This document shows, piece by piece, positions 26,769-35,641 of a DNA stretch of 64,000 bases. Position 1 is the stretch's first letter. The number at the start of each line of letters is the position of its first letter. The stretch covers positions 124,001 through 188,000 of the forward strand of contig CAMBMS010000001.1 in NCBI GenBank assembly GCA_945868845.1. The letters run 5' to 3'. The translations under genes and the position numbers were made by a program. The notes under the pieces are model-generated. The model saw only the letters and a program-made list of their open reading frames with translations, was not told the DNA's origin and ran no database searches. The stretch comes from Asaia bogorensis. GTDB lineage: Bacteria > Pseudomonadota > Alphaproteobacteria > Acetobacterales > Acetobacteraceae.

Positions 26769-27836
26769 CTAGGATTGAAAGGCGGGCATCACCTGTTCGC
26801 CGAAGCGACGCATTGAGGCAATGTTATCTTCATGGCTCATATCGCCAAAGCCGGTCTGGCAAAGAAGGTGGTGAACACCGGCATCAAGGATTTCCGCGAC
26901 CTGTTCTTTCACCCGTTTTACCGAGCCATAGATGCAGCCGCTGGCAAGCATGTAATCGAGCGCCGCGTCATCGCCCACCGCCGGATCGCTGAACGGATTG
27001 AGATGGGCGGGATCGATGACGAAATCGGCCGGGTTATAGGCCTCGCGCAAATGCATGATGTGGGCACGTGCGTTGAGCAGCTGGCGGGAGAGCTCATCCG
27101 TCGCCTGTGCATCCGTCCCGCCCACATAGACATTACGCCATAGGGCGGATTGGGCGAGCAGGCGCGCTCGCGTGGCCGCGTCATGGCCGCCCTCGCGCAG
27201 TCCGGCTTCATAGAGCGCCCAGCGTTCCTTCAGGCGCACAACGCCGAGGCGGGACGTGAGAATGGGAATTCCGCGCCGGCCGCAATCGGTGAAGGAGCTG
27301 GGAGATACTACGCTGCGCCACAATGGTGGCCCGGGTTGCTGCACGGGCCGGGGGCGCAGTTGCGGTACATCGATATTATAATACTTACCGCGATAGGAGA
27401 GTGGGGATTCAGTCCAGATTCGGTCCAGGATTTCCAGCGATTCTTCCAGCCGCGCGCGGCTGTCATCGCTGCGCAGGCCATGACCCACAAATTCGTATTC
27501 ATTATAGACCGTGCCCTTGCCGATGCCGACATCGATGCGGCCCTTACTCAGATTGTCCAGCAAAGCCAGTTGCACGGCTAGGCGCACCGGATGGTGAAAC
27601 GGCATTTGCACGACGGCGAAGCCGATGCGGATCTTTGTCGTGCGCATGGCCAGCGCCGCCGCAAAGATCAGGGCGTCATTATAGACGCTTTCGCCGGTAA
27701 AATAATGTTCCGTCAGCCAGATATCGTCAAAGCCGAGCTGTTCGGCGAAGCAGGCTTGTGCAATCTGCTGGTCGATGCGGGCGGCGTCCTCCCCTGGTGA
27801 AGGGGACGCGGCGAGGGTCAGCCAACCGAATTTCAT
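26769..27836 (-). CDS. LLM-class flavin-dependent oxidoreductase
   Basis: The 355-residue luciferase-fold protein has FDDIWLTEHYF, RIGFAVVQMPFHHPVRLA, LDNLSKGRIDVGIGKG and the C-terminal SGCIYGSVKRVKEQ segment that resembles family members using FMN. It lies 45 bp upstream of the LimB-like gene in the same direction and probably shares its transcript. Substrate unknown. Confidence 0.84.
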   Translation of the reverse strand: MKFGWLTLAASPSPGEDAARIDQQIAQACFAEQLGFDDIWLTEHYFTGESVYNDALIFAAALAMRTTKIRIGFAVVQMPFHHPVRLAVQLALLDNLSKGRIDVGIGKGTVYNEYEFVGHGLRSDDSRARLEESLEILDRIWTESPLSYRGKYYNIDVPQLRPRPVQQPGPPLWRSVVSPSSFTDCGRRGIPILTSRLGVVRLKERWALYEAGLREGGHDAATRARLLAQSALWRNVYVGGTDAQATDELSRQLLNARAHIMHLREAYNPADFVIDPAHLNPFSDPAVGDDAALDYMLASGCIYGSVKRVKEQVAEILDAGVHHLLCQTGFGDMSHEDNIASMRRFGEQVMPAFQS

Positions 27837-27884
27837 TTCTTGGCTCCTGCCTGGCTTTTGTTCGGGAGGAGCCGGCTGGGGCGA

Positions 27885-28310
27885 CTATAGACGGGCCGGG
27901 GCGAGGGAACCAAGCCGGGGTGATTTAACGCAGCCCCAGAGCGCGCAGCACGATGCCGTCCAATATGGGCTGGGTCGATGGCGGGCGGGACCGGTGAAAA
28001 CCCATGGGGTCGCCCAACCCCATAGTGCCCAACCGAACCCTTGTGCCTCAAACGCATGCCACGCGGCGATGTGCCAGGCGAGGCGGGCGGTCGCGTCCAT
28101 GTCGTGCTGGCGTGCCCAGACGCCGGCCTGGGTAATGCGGGCACTGAGCTAGGTCTTGTCCCAGGCCTGCGCACGATACAATTTCGCCCCGCCGCGTATG
28201 CGGCCCATTCCGTTGGCGCAGTTGGCAGAGTCGCGAACCAGAAAGGGCAAGGTGGCGAGGGCGGCACGATCCAGGTTCGGCTCGAGCGCGGCCAGTGTGG
28301 TGAGCACCTA
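27885..28310 (-). pseudogene. Possible decayed glycoside-hydrolase-like fragment
   Basis: Minus-strand translation gives LAWHIAAWHAFEAQGFGWAL then WGWATPW, which looks like the C-terminal end of a GH5-type cellulase (pattern a-e-GfgwalWdy). Upstream in the same frame, a segment VLTTLAALEPNLDRAALATL precedes a stop (TAG). There is no catalytic Glu region, so any function is lost. The match is by eye and weak. The following 120 bp to about 28440 is AT-rich and has no gene. Confidence 0.28.
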
Positions 28311-28452
28311 AGGATCGTAGGTATGTACGAATACAGTAATATTCCGATCACGCTACGGTGCATATGCAGATTTTATTTATTCACCCGGCACGGAACGCGG
28401 TTCGTCGCCACGCATGCACTGATCAGATCGGCGAGATGGCGCCGTTTATGTC

Positions 28453-29391
28453 TTAAACCAACGGCATGATCTCCCCCGCAAATCGTTGCAGGCGTTCGAT
28501 GCTGTCGGCAATCGATTCACCGCGAAAATCGAAGATCAGTTCCTGCACGCCAATGGCGCCGAATACGCGGATGTCACCGGCAATTTCATCCGGCGTTCCG
28601 GAAAAATGTTTTCGCTCTCCCACCACGGTCGGCAGGTTGATGTCATAGAGCGGGGCCTTGTAAGAAATGACGATCGCGTTCGGGTCACGTCCGTGGGCCT
28701 CCGTCAAGCGTTTGAGTCTATCGATATGGGCACGCAATTCCTGCGGTGGTAGCGGCATGGCAGCGATTGCGCCGACCGGATGCCAGCCATCGCCATAACG
28801 CGCGGCACGGCGCAAGGCTGCCGGGCTGTGCCCGCCGATCCAGATCGGCGGGTGCGGTTTTTGCATGGGAAGGGGCTCACAATAAATGTCCCGGTAACGA
28901 TAGAACTTGCCTTCGAAGCTGGCCGGCGACATGGTCCAGAGCTGTTTCATGATGCGCAGCCATTCATCCGTCACTGCGCCGCGCCGGGCGAAATCGGGAC
29001 TGCCCAACGCCTCGAATTCTTCCCGCAGCCAACCTGCACCCACCCCCAAGGTCACCCGTCCACCCGACAGCACATCGAGGGAGGAAACCATTTTCGCCGT
29101 CAGCACCGGATTGCGATAAGGCAGCACCAACACCGAAGTCACCAGTCGCAATTTTTCGGTGGCACCAGCGACCACGCCGAGGATGGAGAACGCATCCAGC
29201 GCATCGCGCCCACCCGGATGCTTACCGTTGACAGTGTAGGGATAGGTAGAATCGCTTTCAACCGGGAAGACGATGTGATCCGCGATCATCGCCGAATGCA
29301 GGCCCAGCCGCTCACCTTCGCGCGCGACCGCCAGTACGCCCTCACGGGTTGCAGTTGGACCGCGCGTTGGCAGGTAGAATCCATAACGCAT
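28453..29391 (-). CDS. LLM-class oxidoreductase (F420/FMN type)
   Basis: The 312-residue single-domain luciferase-like protein has MIADHIVFP, VTSVLVLPYRNPVLTAK, LDVLSGGRVTLGVGAG, IWIGGHSPAALRRAARYGDGW. Such TIGR03619-like proteins can bind F420 or FMN; the cofactor is not decidable here. It starts 10 bp after the aminotransferase stop in the same direction, so the two are probably co-transcribed. Confidence 0.84.
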   Translation of the reverse strand: MRYGFYLPTRGPTATREGVLAVAREGERLGLHSAMIADHIVFPVESDSTYPYTVNGKHPGGRDALDAFSILGVVAGATEKLRLVTSVLVLPYRNPVLTAKMVSSLDVLSGGRVTLGVGAGWLREEFEALGSPDFARRGAVTDEWLRIMKQLWTMSPASFEGKFYRYRDIYCEPLPMQKPHPPIWIGGHSPAALRRAARYGDGWHPVGAIAAMPLPPQELRAHIDRLKRLTEAHGRDPNAIVISYKAPLYDINLPTVVGERKHFSGTPDEIAGDIRVFGAIGVQELIFDFRGESIADSIERLQRFAGEIMPLV

Positions 29392-29400
29392 GCTAGTGCC

Positions 29401-30630
29401 CTAGCGATTCGCCACGTTGTCGCTGCGCGGTGGAATGCCGGTATTTTCCCAGCAAACGCGGGCGAGAATTTTTACGCCCTCGTTAATTTCATCCTTAGTC
29501 GCGGACCCGAAGCAGAGGCGCAGATAGGATTTCGTGTTGGTCGCATCGACGGACCATTCTGGGCCAGGGTTGAAAGCAACGCCGACATCGGCGGCGGGCT
29601 TTATCAATTTTGTCACGTCCACTTTATCAGGCAGCTTGACCCATAGAAAAATTCCACCCTGTGGCTTGAATAATTCGGCATGGGAACCGAATTCGCGTTC
29701 CACCGCTTCCACCATTATGTCCAGCCGATCGCGCAACACGGCGGTCAGATGCGGCACATGCGTGTCGAAATGCTTGCCGAAATATTCAGCGACGATCATC
29801 TGGTCCAGCGCGCCGGTACCGCTGTCATTCTTAAGCGAGATGAGCCGCGCCAGTACGTCCCAGCCAGATATGACGTAGCCCAGCCGCACCGCGGGGGCGA
29901 GGGTTTTAGAGAAGGAGCCAATATGAATCACCTGATCTGGCGCTAGCGCATACAATGCCGGCGGCGCGCCACCGGCCCAGACGAGATCAGCGTAGCATTC
30001 GTCCTCGAAAATCGGCACGCTAAATTCCTTCGCCAGCGCAAGCAATTCTTGACGGCGGTGCAGCGGCATCACCGATCCAGTCGGGTTCTGGATAGTCGGA
30101 ATGGCGTAGATAAATTTCGGCCGGATGCCCTGGGCCTTTAGCTTTGCGAGGCTGCCGCGCAGAGCGTCGATGTGGATACCGTCGTCATCGACCTTCATGC
30201 CAACGACGTTTGCCCCCGCACTGCGGAAGCGAGAAATGGAGCCAGCGTAGCAGAATTCCTCCGCCAGGACCGTGTCGCCTGGGTTGATCAGCATACGTAC
30301 GATCATGTTGATTGCTTGGCCCGATCCGGTGGTGATCAGAACATCGTCAGCGCCTGCGTCGATACCGCGATGGCGTTTTACCTTGTCCGCCACGACCGTG
30401 CGTAGGCCGCGATAGCCTTGCGGACCGGTGGCGAGGTTGTACATCGCTAGGCTCGCTCCTTCGCGGCGGATCACGGTGGCGGCGGCTTCCACTAGGCCCT
30501 CAATGGGAATTTCCGAACGGTCGTTATGTCCGCCAATGAAATTGTAGCGCGGCAGGCTGGTGAAGCGCGGTGCCGGCACCGGCAGATCCTTTGCCAGCAA
30601 TTCGGGGTCGAGCAGAAGGGAGGTGCTCAT
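29401..30630 (-). CDS. PLP-dependent aminotransferase, class I/II
   Basis: The 409-residue fold-type I aminotransferase shows the TTGSGQAINMI cofactor segment, IPTIQNPTGSVM, FEDECYADLVW and the PLP Lys in GSFSKTLAPAVRLGY. The pattern resembles LysN / 2-aminoadipate and valine-type aminotransferases. The ATG before STSLL with GAGGAAA 10 nt upstream is chosen; the frame opens 126 bp further. It precedes an LLM oxidoreductase gene, which suggests oxidation of a keto acid or amine derived from an amino acid. Confidence 0.86.
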   Translation of the reverse strand: MSTSLLLDPELLAKDLPVPAPRFTSLPRYNFIGGHNDRSEIPIEGLVEAAATVIRREGASLAMYNLATGPQGYRGLRTVVADKVKRHRGIDAGADDVLITTGSGQAINMIVRMLINPGDTVLAEEFCYAGSISRFRSAGANVVGMKVDDDGIHIDALRGSLAKLKAQGIRPKFIYAIPTIQNPTGSVMPLHRRQELLALAKEFSVPIFEDECYADLVWAGGAPPALYALAPDQVIHIGSFSKTLAPAVRLGYVISGWDVLARLISLKNDSGTGALDQMIVAEYFGKHFDTHVPHLTAVLRDRLDIMVEAVEREFGSHAELFKPQGGIFLWVKLPDKVDVTKLIKPAADVGVAFNPGPEWSVDATNTKSYLRLCFGSATKDEINEGVKILARVCWENTGIPPRSDNVANR

Positions 30631-30797
30631 GAACGATGTTTCCTCGTGTTTTGTCTGTTCAGTCGCAGGCTGCCACGCAGCTGGCGCGAACGGAAGCCGT
30701 GATTGTCCCCCTAAACCATTCGGGTCTCCAAAACACGCTTCTGGGTGCGTTATCAAACGGGCTTGGAGAGTAGGTTGCCGCGGGCTAAACGGCTGGT

Positions 30798-31982
30798 ATG
30801 TTGACTGCGCTTGATCAGGATAGGCTTGCCGTGACCGCTTTTGCTTTTCCCCCTCCGCCCCCCTCGCCGAACGCCGAAGCCCTGCGCGCCGAGGTGCGTG
30901 ATTTTTTGCGCACGGAACTGGCGGCGCGCAAATCCCTGGCGCGGGCCGAAAGCTGGACCGGATGGGACGCGGAATTTAGCGCCAAACCGGGCGCGCGCGG
31001 CTGGATCGGTATGTGCTGGTCCAAGCAGTATGGCGGGCATGAGCGCACCAATATGGAACGCTATGTGGTGCTGGAAGAAACACTCACCGCCGGCGCACCG
31101 GTTTCCGCGCATTGGATCGCGGACCGGCAATCGGCACCGCTGATCCTGCGCGTAGGGTCCGAGACGCAGAAGCGCGATATTTTGCCGCGCGTTGCCGCCG
31201 GGACGTGTTTTTTTTGTATCGGCATGAGTGAGCCCGATACCGGGTCCGATCTGGTGTCCGTGCGCACACGGGCGCAGCAGGTGCAGGGTGGGTTTCTGGT
31301 CAACGGTAAGAAGCTTTGGACGTCCGGTGCGCATCTGCCGCATTACATGATTCTATTTTGCCGCACCGGCGATGCGGGTCCAAATAATCGGCACGAGGGC
31401 GTTTCCCAGTTTCTGGTGGATTTAAAGACGCGAGGTATAAAGATTCGCCCGGTGAATGCGATGTCGGGCGAGCATCATTTTAACGAAGTGTTATTCCAGG
31501 ACGTGTTCCTGCCCGAAACTGCGCTGCTGGGAAAGCAGGGAGATGGCTGGCGCCAGGTGACGAGCGAGCTAGCATTCGAGCGCAGTGGGCCAGAACGGTT
31601 TCTCTCCTTATTCACTTTGCTGGTGGAACTGGTACGCACGCTGGGCGATGACCCCTCCGAGCATGCGGCGATCGCAGTGGGGCGGCTCTCGGCGCATATT
31701 CTGGCGTTGCGGCGGCTTTCGCGATCGGTCGTCGGGATGTTGCAGGCGGGGGAGAGCCCGGCCTTGCAGGCGGCCTTGGTGAAGGATCTGGGCGCCGTTC
31801 TGGAACAGGATATTCCGGAAATTGCGCGCGGGTTGATCGCCGCCGAACCCAATCTTTCCAGCACCCAGAATTTCGCCGCCGTGCTGGCCTATACGATGCT
31901 GCACGCGCCGTCATTCTCCCTGCGTGGCGGTAACAGGGAAATATTGCGTGGCATTATCAGCCGCGGACAAGGTCTTCGTTAA
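30798..31982 (+). CDS. Acyl-CoA dehydrogenase
   Basis: The 394-residue protein has the ACAD layout: an all-alpha N-domain, a beta-domain with CIGMSEPDTGSDL and NGKKLWTSGAHLPHYM (FAD/substrate segments), and the C-terminal helical domain with FERSGPERFLS. It oxidises acyl-CoA to enoyl-CoA and passes electrons to ETF. It is followed after 32 bp by a crotonase gene, the logical next step. An early run of prolines (FPPPPPS) at the N-terminus is unusual but may be a linker. Confidence 0.88.
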   Translation: MLTALDQDRLAVTAFAFPPPPPSPNAEALRAEVRDFLRTELAARKSLARAESWTGWDAEFSAKPGARGWIGMCWSKQYGGHERTNMERYVVLEETLTAGAPVSAHWIADRQSAPLILRVGSETQKRDILPRVAAGTCFFCIGMSEPDTGSDLVSVRTRAQQVQGGFLVNGKKLWTSGAHLPHYMILFCRTGDAGPNNRHEGVSQFLVDLKTRGIKIRPVNAMSGEHHFNEVLFQDVFLPETALLGKQGDGWRQVTSELAFERSGPERFLSLFTLLVELVRTLGDDPSEHAAIAVGRLSAHILALRRLSRSVVGMLQAGESPALQAALVKDLGAVLEQDIPEIARGLIAAEPNLSSTQNFAAVLAYTMLHAPSFSLRGGNREILRGIISRGQGLR

Positions 31983-32014
31983 TTTGTTACTTTCTCTAAG
32001 TTAAGGAATTTCGT

Positions 32015-32815
32015 ATGACGGAGTATGTGATATATGAACAGGATGACTCCATCGTCACCTTATCGCTCAACCTGGCAGAGAAGCGGAATCCGATCTCAGA
32101 AATGGAGATGGTGGACGCCATAATCGCGGCGCTGGAGCGCATTCAAGAAGATAACAGCGTCCGTGTTGCCATTCTGACGGGCAAGGGCAGTGCGTTTTCG
32201 TCGGGCGGCGATATTCGCAAGATGAAAGAAGCGACGGAAGAACGGAAAAATCGCCCGTATCGGACGCCGGCTTATTATAAGAGTGGTATCCAGAGGATTC
32301 CCATCGCGTTTGAACGCGTGGATGTGCCAATTATCGCTGCCGTTAATGGACCGGCCATGGGCGCGGGATTGGACCTCGCTTGCATGTGCGATTTGCGCGT
32401 GGCTGGCGAAAGCGCGCGTTTCGCCGAAAGTTTCGTAAAAGTCGGAATCATTCCCGGGGATGGCGGCGCATGGCTGCTGCCACGCATAGTGGGATATTCC
32501 AAGGCCTGCGAAATGGCACTGACGGGCGACACGTTGACCGCGCAAGAGGCATTGGCCTGCGGACTGGTATCGTCCGTGGTGCCGGATGCTGAGCTCATGG
32601 ACGCGGCACGTGCACTGGCGCAGCGTATTGCAGTTAACCCGCCCTATGCGGTGCGCATGGCCAAGCGGCTGCTAATGGAAGGTCGGCATGTGCGGATGGA
32701 TACATTGCTGGAGATATCAGCGGCGATGCAGGCTTTGGGCCATGCGACAGCCGATCACCGGGAGGCGGTGGATGCCTTCCTTGAAAAGCGCAAGCCCGTA
32801 TTCAGGGGCGATTGA
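32015..32815 (+). CDS. Crotonase-family enoyl-CoA hydratase/isomerase
   Basis: The 266-residue protein has oxyanion motifs GKGSAFSSGGD and GPAMGAGLDLACMCD, and IIPGDGGAWLLPR. At the hydratase glutamate sites it shows Asp (GLDLA) and Phe (ESFVKVG), so classical hydration is not assured; isomerase or hydrolase-like activity is possible. It lies in a rightward series between an acyl-CoA dehydrogenase and an M81 peptidase gene 14 bp downstream, so a CoA-linked degradative role is likely. Confidence 0.87.
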   Translation: MTEYVIYEQDDSIVTLSLNLAEKRNPISEMEMVDAIIAALERIQEDNSVRVAILTGKGSAFSSGGDIRKMKEATEERKNRPYRTPAYYKSGIQRIPIAFERVDVPIIAAVNGPAMGAGLDLACMCDLRVAGESARFAESFVKVGIIPGDGGAWLLPRIVGYSKACEMALTGDTLTAQEALACGLVSSVVPDAELMDAARALAQRIAVNPPYAVRMAKRLLMEGRHVRMDTLLEISAAMQALGHATADHREAVDAFLEKRKPVFRGD

Positions 32816-32829
32816 ACCAGGATTGATCG

Positions 32830-34374
32830 ATGCTTCCGTCACGTATCGCCCTGCTAGGTTTTTCTATCGAGTGCAATCGATTTGCTCCAATTGCGTTGGA
32901 AAAGGATTTTGCAGCGCGCACCTTGATCGGTGGGGCAGCGATGCTGGCGGAGGCGCGATCGGCCGCCCCGCGTATGCTGGGCGAAATGCCAGGTTTCGTA
33001 GCGGACATGGATGGGGCCGGCGCCTGGGAACCCGTGCCCCTGCTGCTCGCCATGGCGGAGCCGAACGGGCCGGTGGACCATGCTTTCTTCCGGCGAATAA
33101 TGGAAGAATGGGAAACCGAGCTGCGCACCGCCGGAAAATTAGATGGTATTTATTGTGTATTGCATGGCGCCGGCCTGACGACCGAGGATCATGATCCCGA
33201 AGGAACGATCCTGGCCATGATCCGCGCGATCGTCGGGCTGGATATACCCTTGGTCGCCAGCTTTGATCTGCATGCCAACGTATCTGATGCCGATGTGGTA
33301 CCGCTTAATGCCTTTATCGGCTATCGCACCAATCCGCATATGGACATGCGCGAGCGTGGTGCCGAATCGGCACAAATCCTGCGGCGGCTCCTGGGCGGGA
33401 CGAGGACGTATTTATCACGGATCCGGCTGCCGATCGTGCCACCCACGGTCACAATGCTGACTGGGCAGGACGCGACTGCGCGACCCTATGGCGAGCTGAT
33501 TGATCTGGGTCAGGCGCGCATGCGAGAGGCGCCGTATGTGGGGCAGATACTGAATGTTTCCGTTCTTGGGGGCTTCGCGTTCGCCGATACGCCGTTCAAT
33601 GGCCTGACGGTTGTTGTGACAGCCACCGACGCGGCGGCAGCGCGTGCCCTGGCGCTAGAAATTTCGGAAGCCGGCTGGGCGCGGCGGAAAGAGTTTCGAC
33701 CGCGATTGACCTCGCTCGATGAGGCCGTGGCAGCCGCGCAGGGCACATCGGATCGTACGCAGCCGGCACTGATTTTCGCCGATGTCGCCGACAATCCGGG
33801 TGGTGGGGGGCGTGGCAACACGATGTGGATCCTTGAAGCCTTCCTGAAGGCAGGAGTGAAGGACGCGATTATCGGTGTCATCTTCGATCCGCCTCTCGCC
33901 GCCGAGGCGACTGCGCTCGGGGTCGGCGCAACATTTACCGCGCGCTTCAACCGCGGGGGCGGCGATGAATTTTCCCAACCCTTTGCCGCGTCGGCGCGGG
34001 TGCACGCTTTACATCCCGGCCCCGTGCTAGCGCGACGCGGGATTTTTGCGGGCGGGACCATCGATTTGAAAATCTCTGCCGCGCTGGAGATCGACGGCAT
34101 CATCGTCGTGGTGATTTCTGAACGCGTGCAATGCGCGGACCCGGCCTTCCTGGAATGTTTTGGCTTGGATATCCGTGCGGCGCGCGTAGTGGCAGTAAAG
34201 TCGCGGGGGCATTTTCGCGGCGGCTTCGATGAGTTCTTCCGCCATGAGCAGGTGGTAGAAGTGGATTGTCCGGGGTTGACCAGCCCTATTCTGTCCCGGT
34301 TCGACTGGCGGCACATGCCGCGCCCCGTGTTACCCATCGACGAGACGGCCCAATGGAGCGCGGAAACAGCATGA
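32830..34374 (+). CDS. M81-family (MlrC-like) metallopeptidase
   Basis: The 514-residue protein resembles MlrC, a zinc enzyme first known from microcystin degradation; most homologs act on unknown peptides or amides. Visible are the N-terminal SIECNRFAP, the metal ligands in ASFDLHANVS (Asp/His, near residue 148) and NPHMDMRERG (His), VADNPGGGGRGNT and the C-terminal VVAVKSRGHFRGGF segment. No signal peptide. It overlaps the DSD1-type gene by 4 bp (ATGA), so they are probably co-translated and act together. Confidence 0.88.
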   Translation: MLPSRIALLGFSIECNRFAPIALEKDFAARTLIGGAAMLAEARSAAPRMLGEMPGFVADMDGAGAWEPVPLLLAMAEPNGPVDHAFFRRIMEEWETELRTAGKLDGIYCVLHGAGLTTEDHDPEGTILAMIRAIVGLDIPLVASFDLHANVSDADVVPLNAFIGYRTNPHMDMRERGAESAQILRRLLGGTRTYLSRIRLPIVPPTVTMLTGQDATARPYGELIDLGQARMREAPYVGQILNVSVLGGFAFADTPFNGLTVVVTATDAAAARALALEISEAGWARRKEFRPRLTSLDEAVAAAQGTSDRTQPALIFADVADNPGGGGRGNTMWILEAFLKAGVKDAIIGVIFDPPLAAEATALGVGATFTARFNRGGGDEFSQPFAASARVHALHPGPVLARRGIFAGGTIDLKISAALEIDGIIVVVISERVQCADPAFLECFGLDIRAARVVAVKSRGHFRGGFDEFFRHEQVVEVDCPGLTSPILSRFDWRHMPRPVLPIDETAQWSAETA

Positions 34375-35474
34375 CACTCGACGAGCTTCCCACACCCTGC
34401 TTGGTACTGGACCGAGGGATCCTGCAACGCAATCTGGATGTGATGGCACGTGCCCTGGCCCGCCATGAAGTACCGCTGCGTCCGCATATGAAGACCGCGA
34501 AGTCAATCGATGTGGCGCGGATGGCGACCGCCGGCCAACCGGGCGGTATCACCGTCTCGACCCTGGCGGAGGCAGAATATTTCGTTGGCTATCGCATCTA
34601 CGACATCCTCTATGCCGCTGGCATCACGCCGCAGAAGCTACAGCGGGTCGTGGACCTTAATCGCTTCGGTGCCGATGTGATCGTGATTACCGATGACCGT
34701 GATATGGCTGCCATTATCGCCGCCTATGGCACACCACCGCGGACCTTGATCGAAGTGGATACGGGCGAGCATCGCGGCGGAATTTCACCCGATGGTCCCG
34801 AATTGATGGATCTCGCCGCGCGGCTCGGCCCGGCCCTAGCGGGCGTGATGACGCATGCGGGGCACAGCTATGCGGGACGTTCCGTCGCAGAGATGGCCGC
34901 GATCGCGGAAATCGAGCGAGCGGGAATCGTCCGCGCCGCCGAGCGCCTGCGCATGGCCGGGTATAAAGCCCCGATCGCTTCCATGGGTTCATCACCGACC
35001 GCGTTGCATGCCGCGCATCTGGGTGGCGTTACGGAAGTGCGGGCCGGCGTCTATATGTTCGGCGATCTGTTCCAGGCAGAAATTCTGACGCACGGCCTAG
35101 ACGATATCGCTGTCACCGTGCTGACCAGCGTGATCGGCCGTCGTCCGAAAGAAAATACTATCCTCATCGATGCCGGGGGGATGGCATTGTCCAAGGATCG
35201 CAGTACGGCGGCGACGGTAATCGATTATGGGTTTGGCCTTGCGCTAAATCTCCTGGGGCAACGTCGCTATGGACGGACGATCGTGGAACGCGCCTATCAG
35301 GAACATGGTGTGATCGTGGGCGATCCAGCGTGTAAGATCGATCTACCGATCGGCAGCAAGCTACGCATCGCGCCCAACCATACCTGCATGACCGTTGCCG
35401 CACATGATCGCTATCACGTTGTCGACGGGTCGGACGACGTGATAGCGATCTGGCCGCGGGTTAACGGCTGGTAG
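34371..35474 (+). CDS. DSD1-family PLP enzyme (D-threonine aldolase / D-serine dehydratase-like)
   Basis: The 367-residue protein has the alanine-racemase fold: the PTPCLVLD start, the PLP Lys in RPHMKTAKS, HAGHSY, and the C-terminal metal site PNHTCMTV (His and Cys as in zinc-dependent D-serine dehydratase and D-threonine aldolase). It would split or dehydrate a D-3-hydroxy-amino acid. Its start overlaps the M81 gene's stop; together with a downstream MFS carrier and peptide ABC importer it suggests use of unusual peptides or amino acids. Confidence 0.87.
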   Translation: MTLDELPTPCLVLDRGILQRNLDVMARALARHEVPLRPHMKTAKSIDVARMATAGQPGGITVSTLAEAEYFVGYRIYDILYAAGITPQKLQRVVDLNRFGADVIVITDDRDMAAIIAAYGTPPRTLIEVDTGEHRGGISPDGPELMDLAARLGPALAGVMTHAGHSYAGRSVAEMAAIAEIERAGIVRAAERLRMAGYKAPIASMGSSPTALHAAHLGGVTEVRAGVYMFGDLFQAEILTHGLDDIAVTVLTSVIGRRPKENTILIDAGGMALSKDRSTAATVIDYGFGLALNLLGQRRYGRTIVERAYQEHGVIVGDPACKIDLPIGSKLRIAPNHTCMTVAAHDRYHVVDGSDDVIAIWPRVNGW

Positions 35475-35641
35475 CAAGGCGCATCAGCGGGGCCGAACAG
35501 GTCCAGGAAAATCAAAAATATCATCGCGATAGAATTGGGCAAGCTGCGCGTCAGGGATTTGTATGGCGATAACCGATTGACAGAAAGGGCGGACGTGCCA
35601 AACGGTGAACCGCTCGGACCTGCGACTCAACAGGACTTTTA

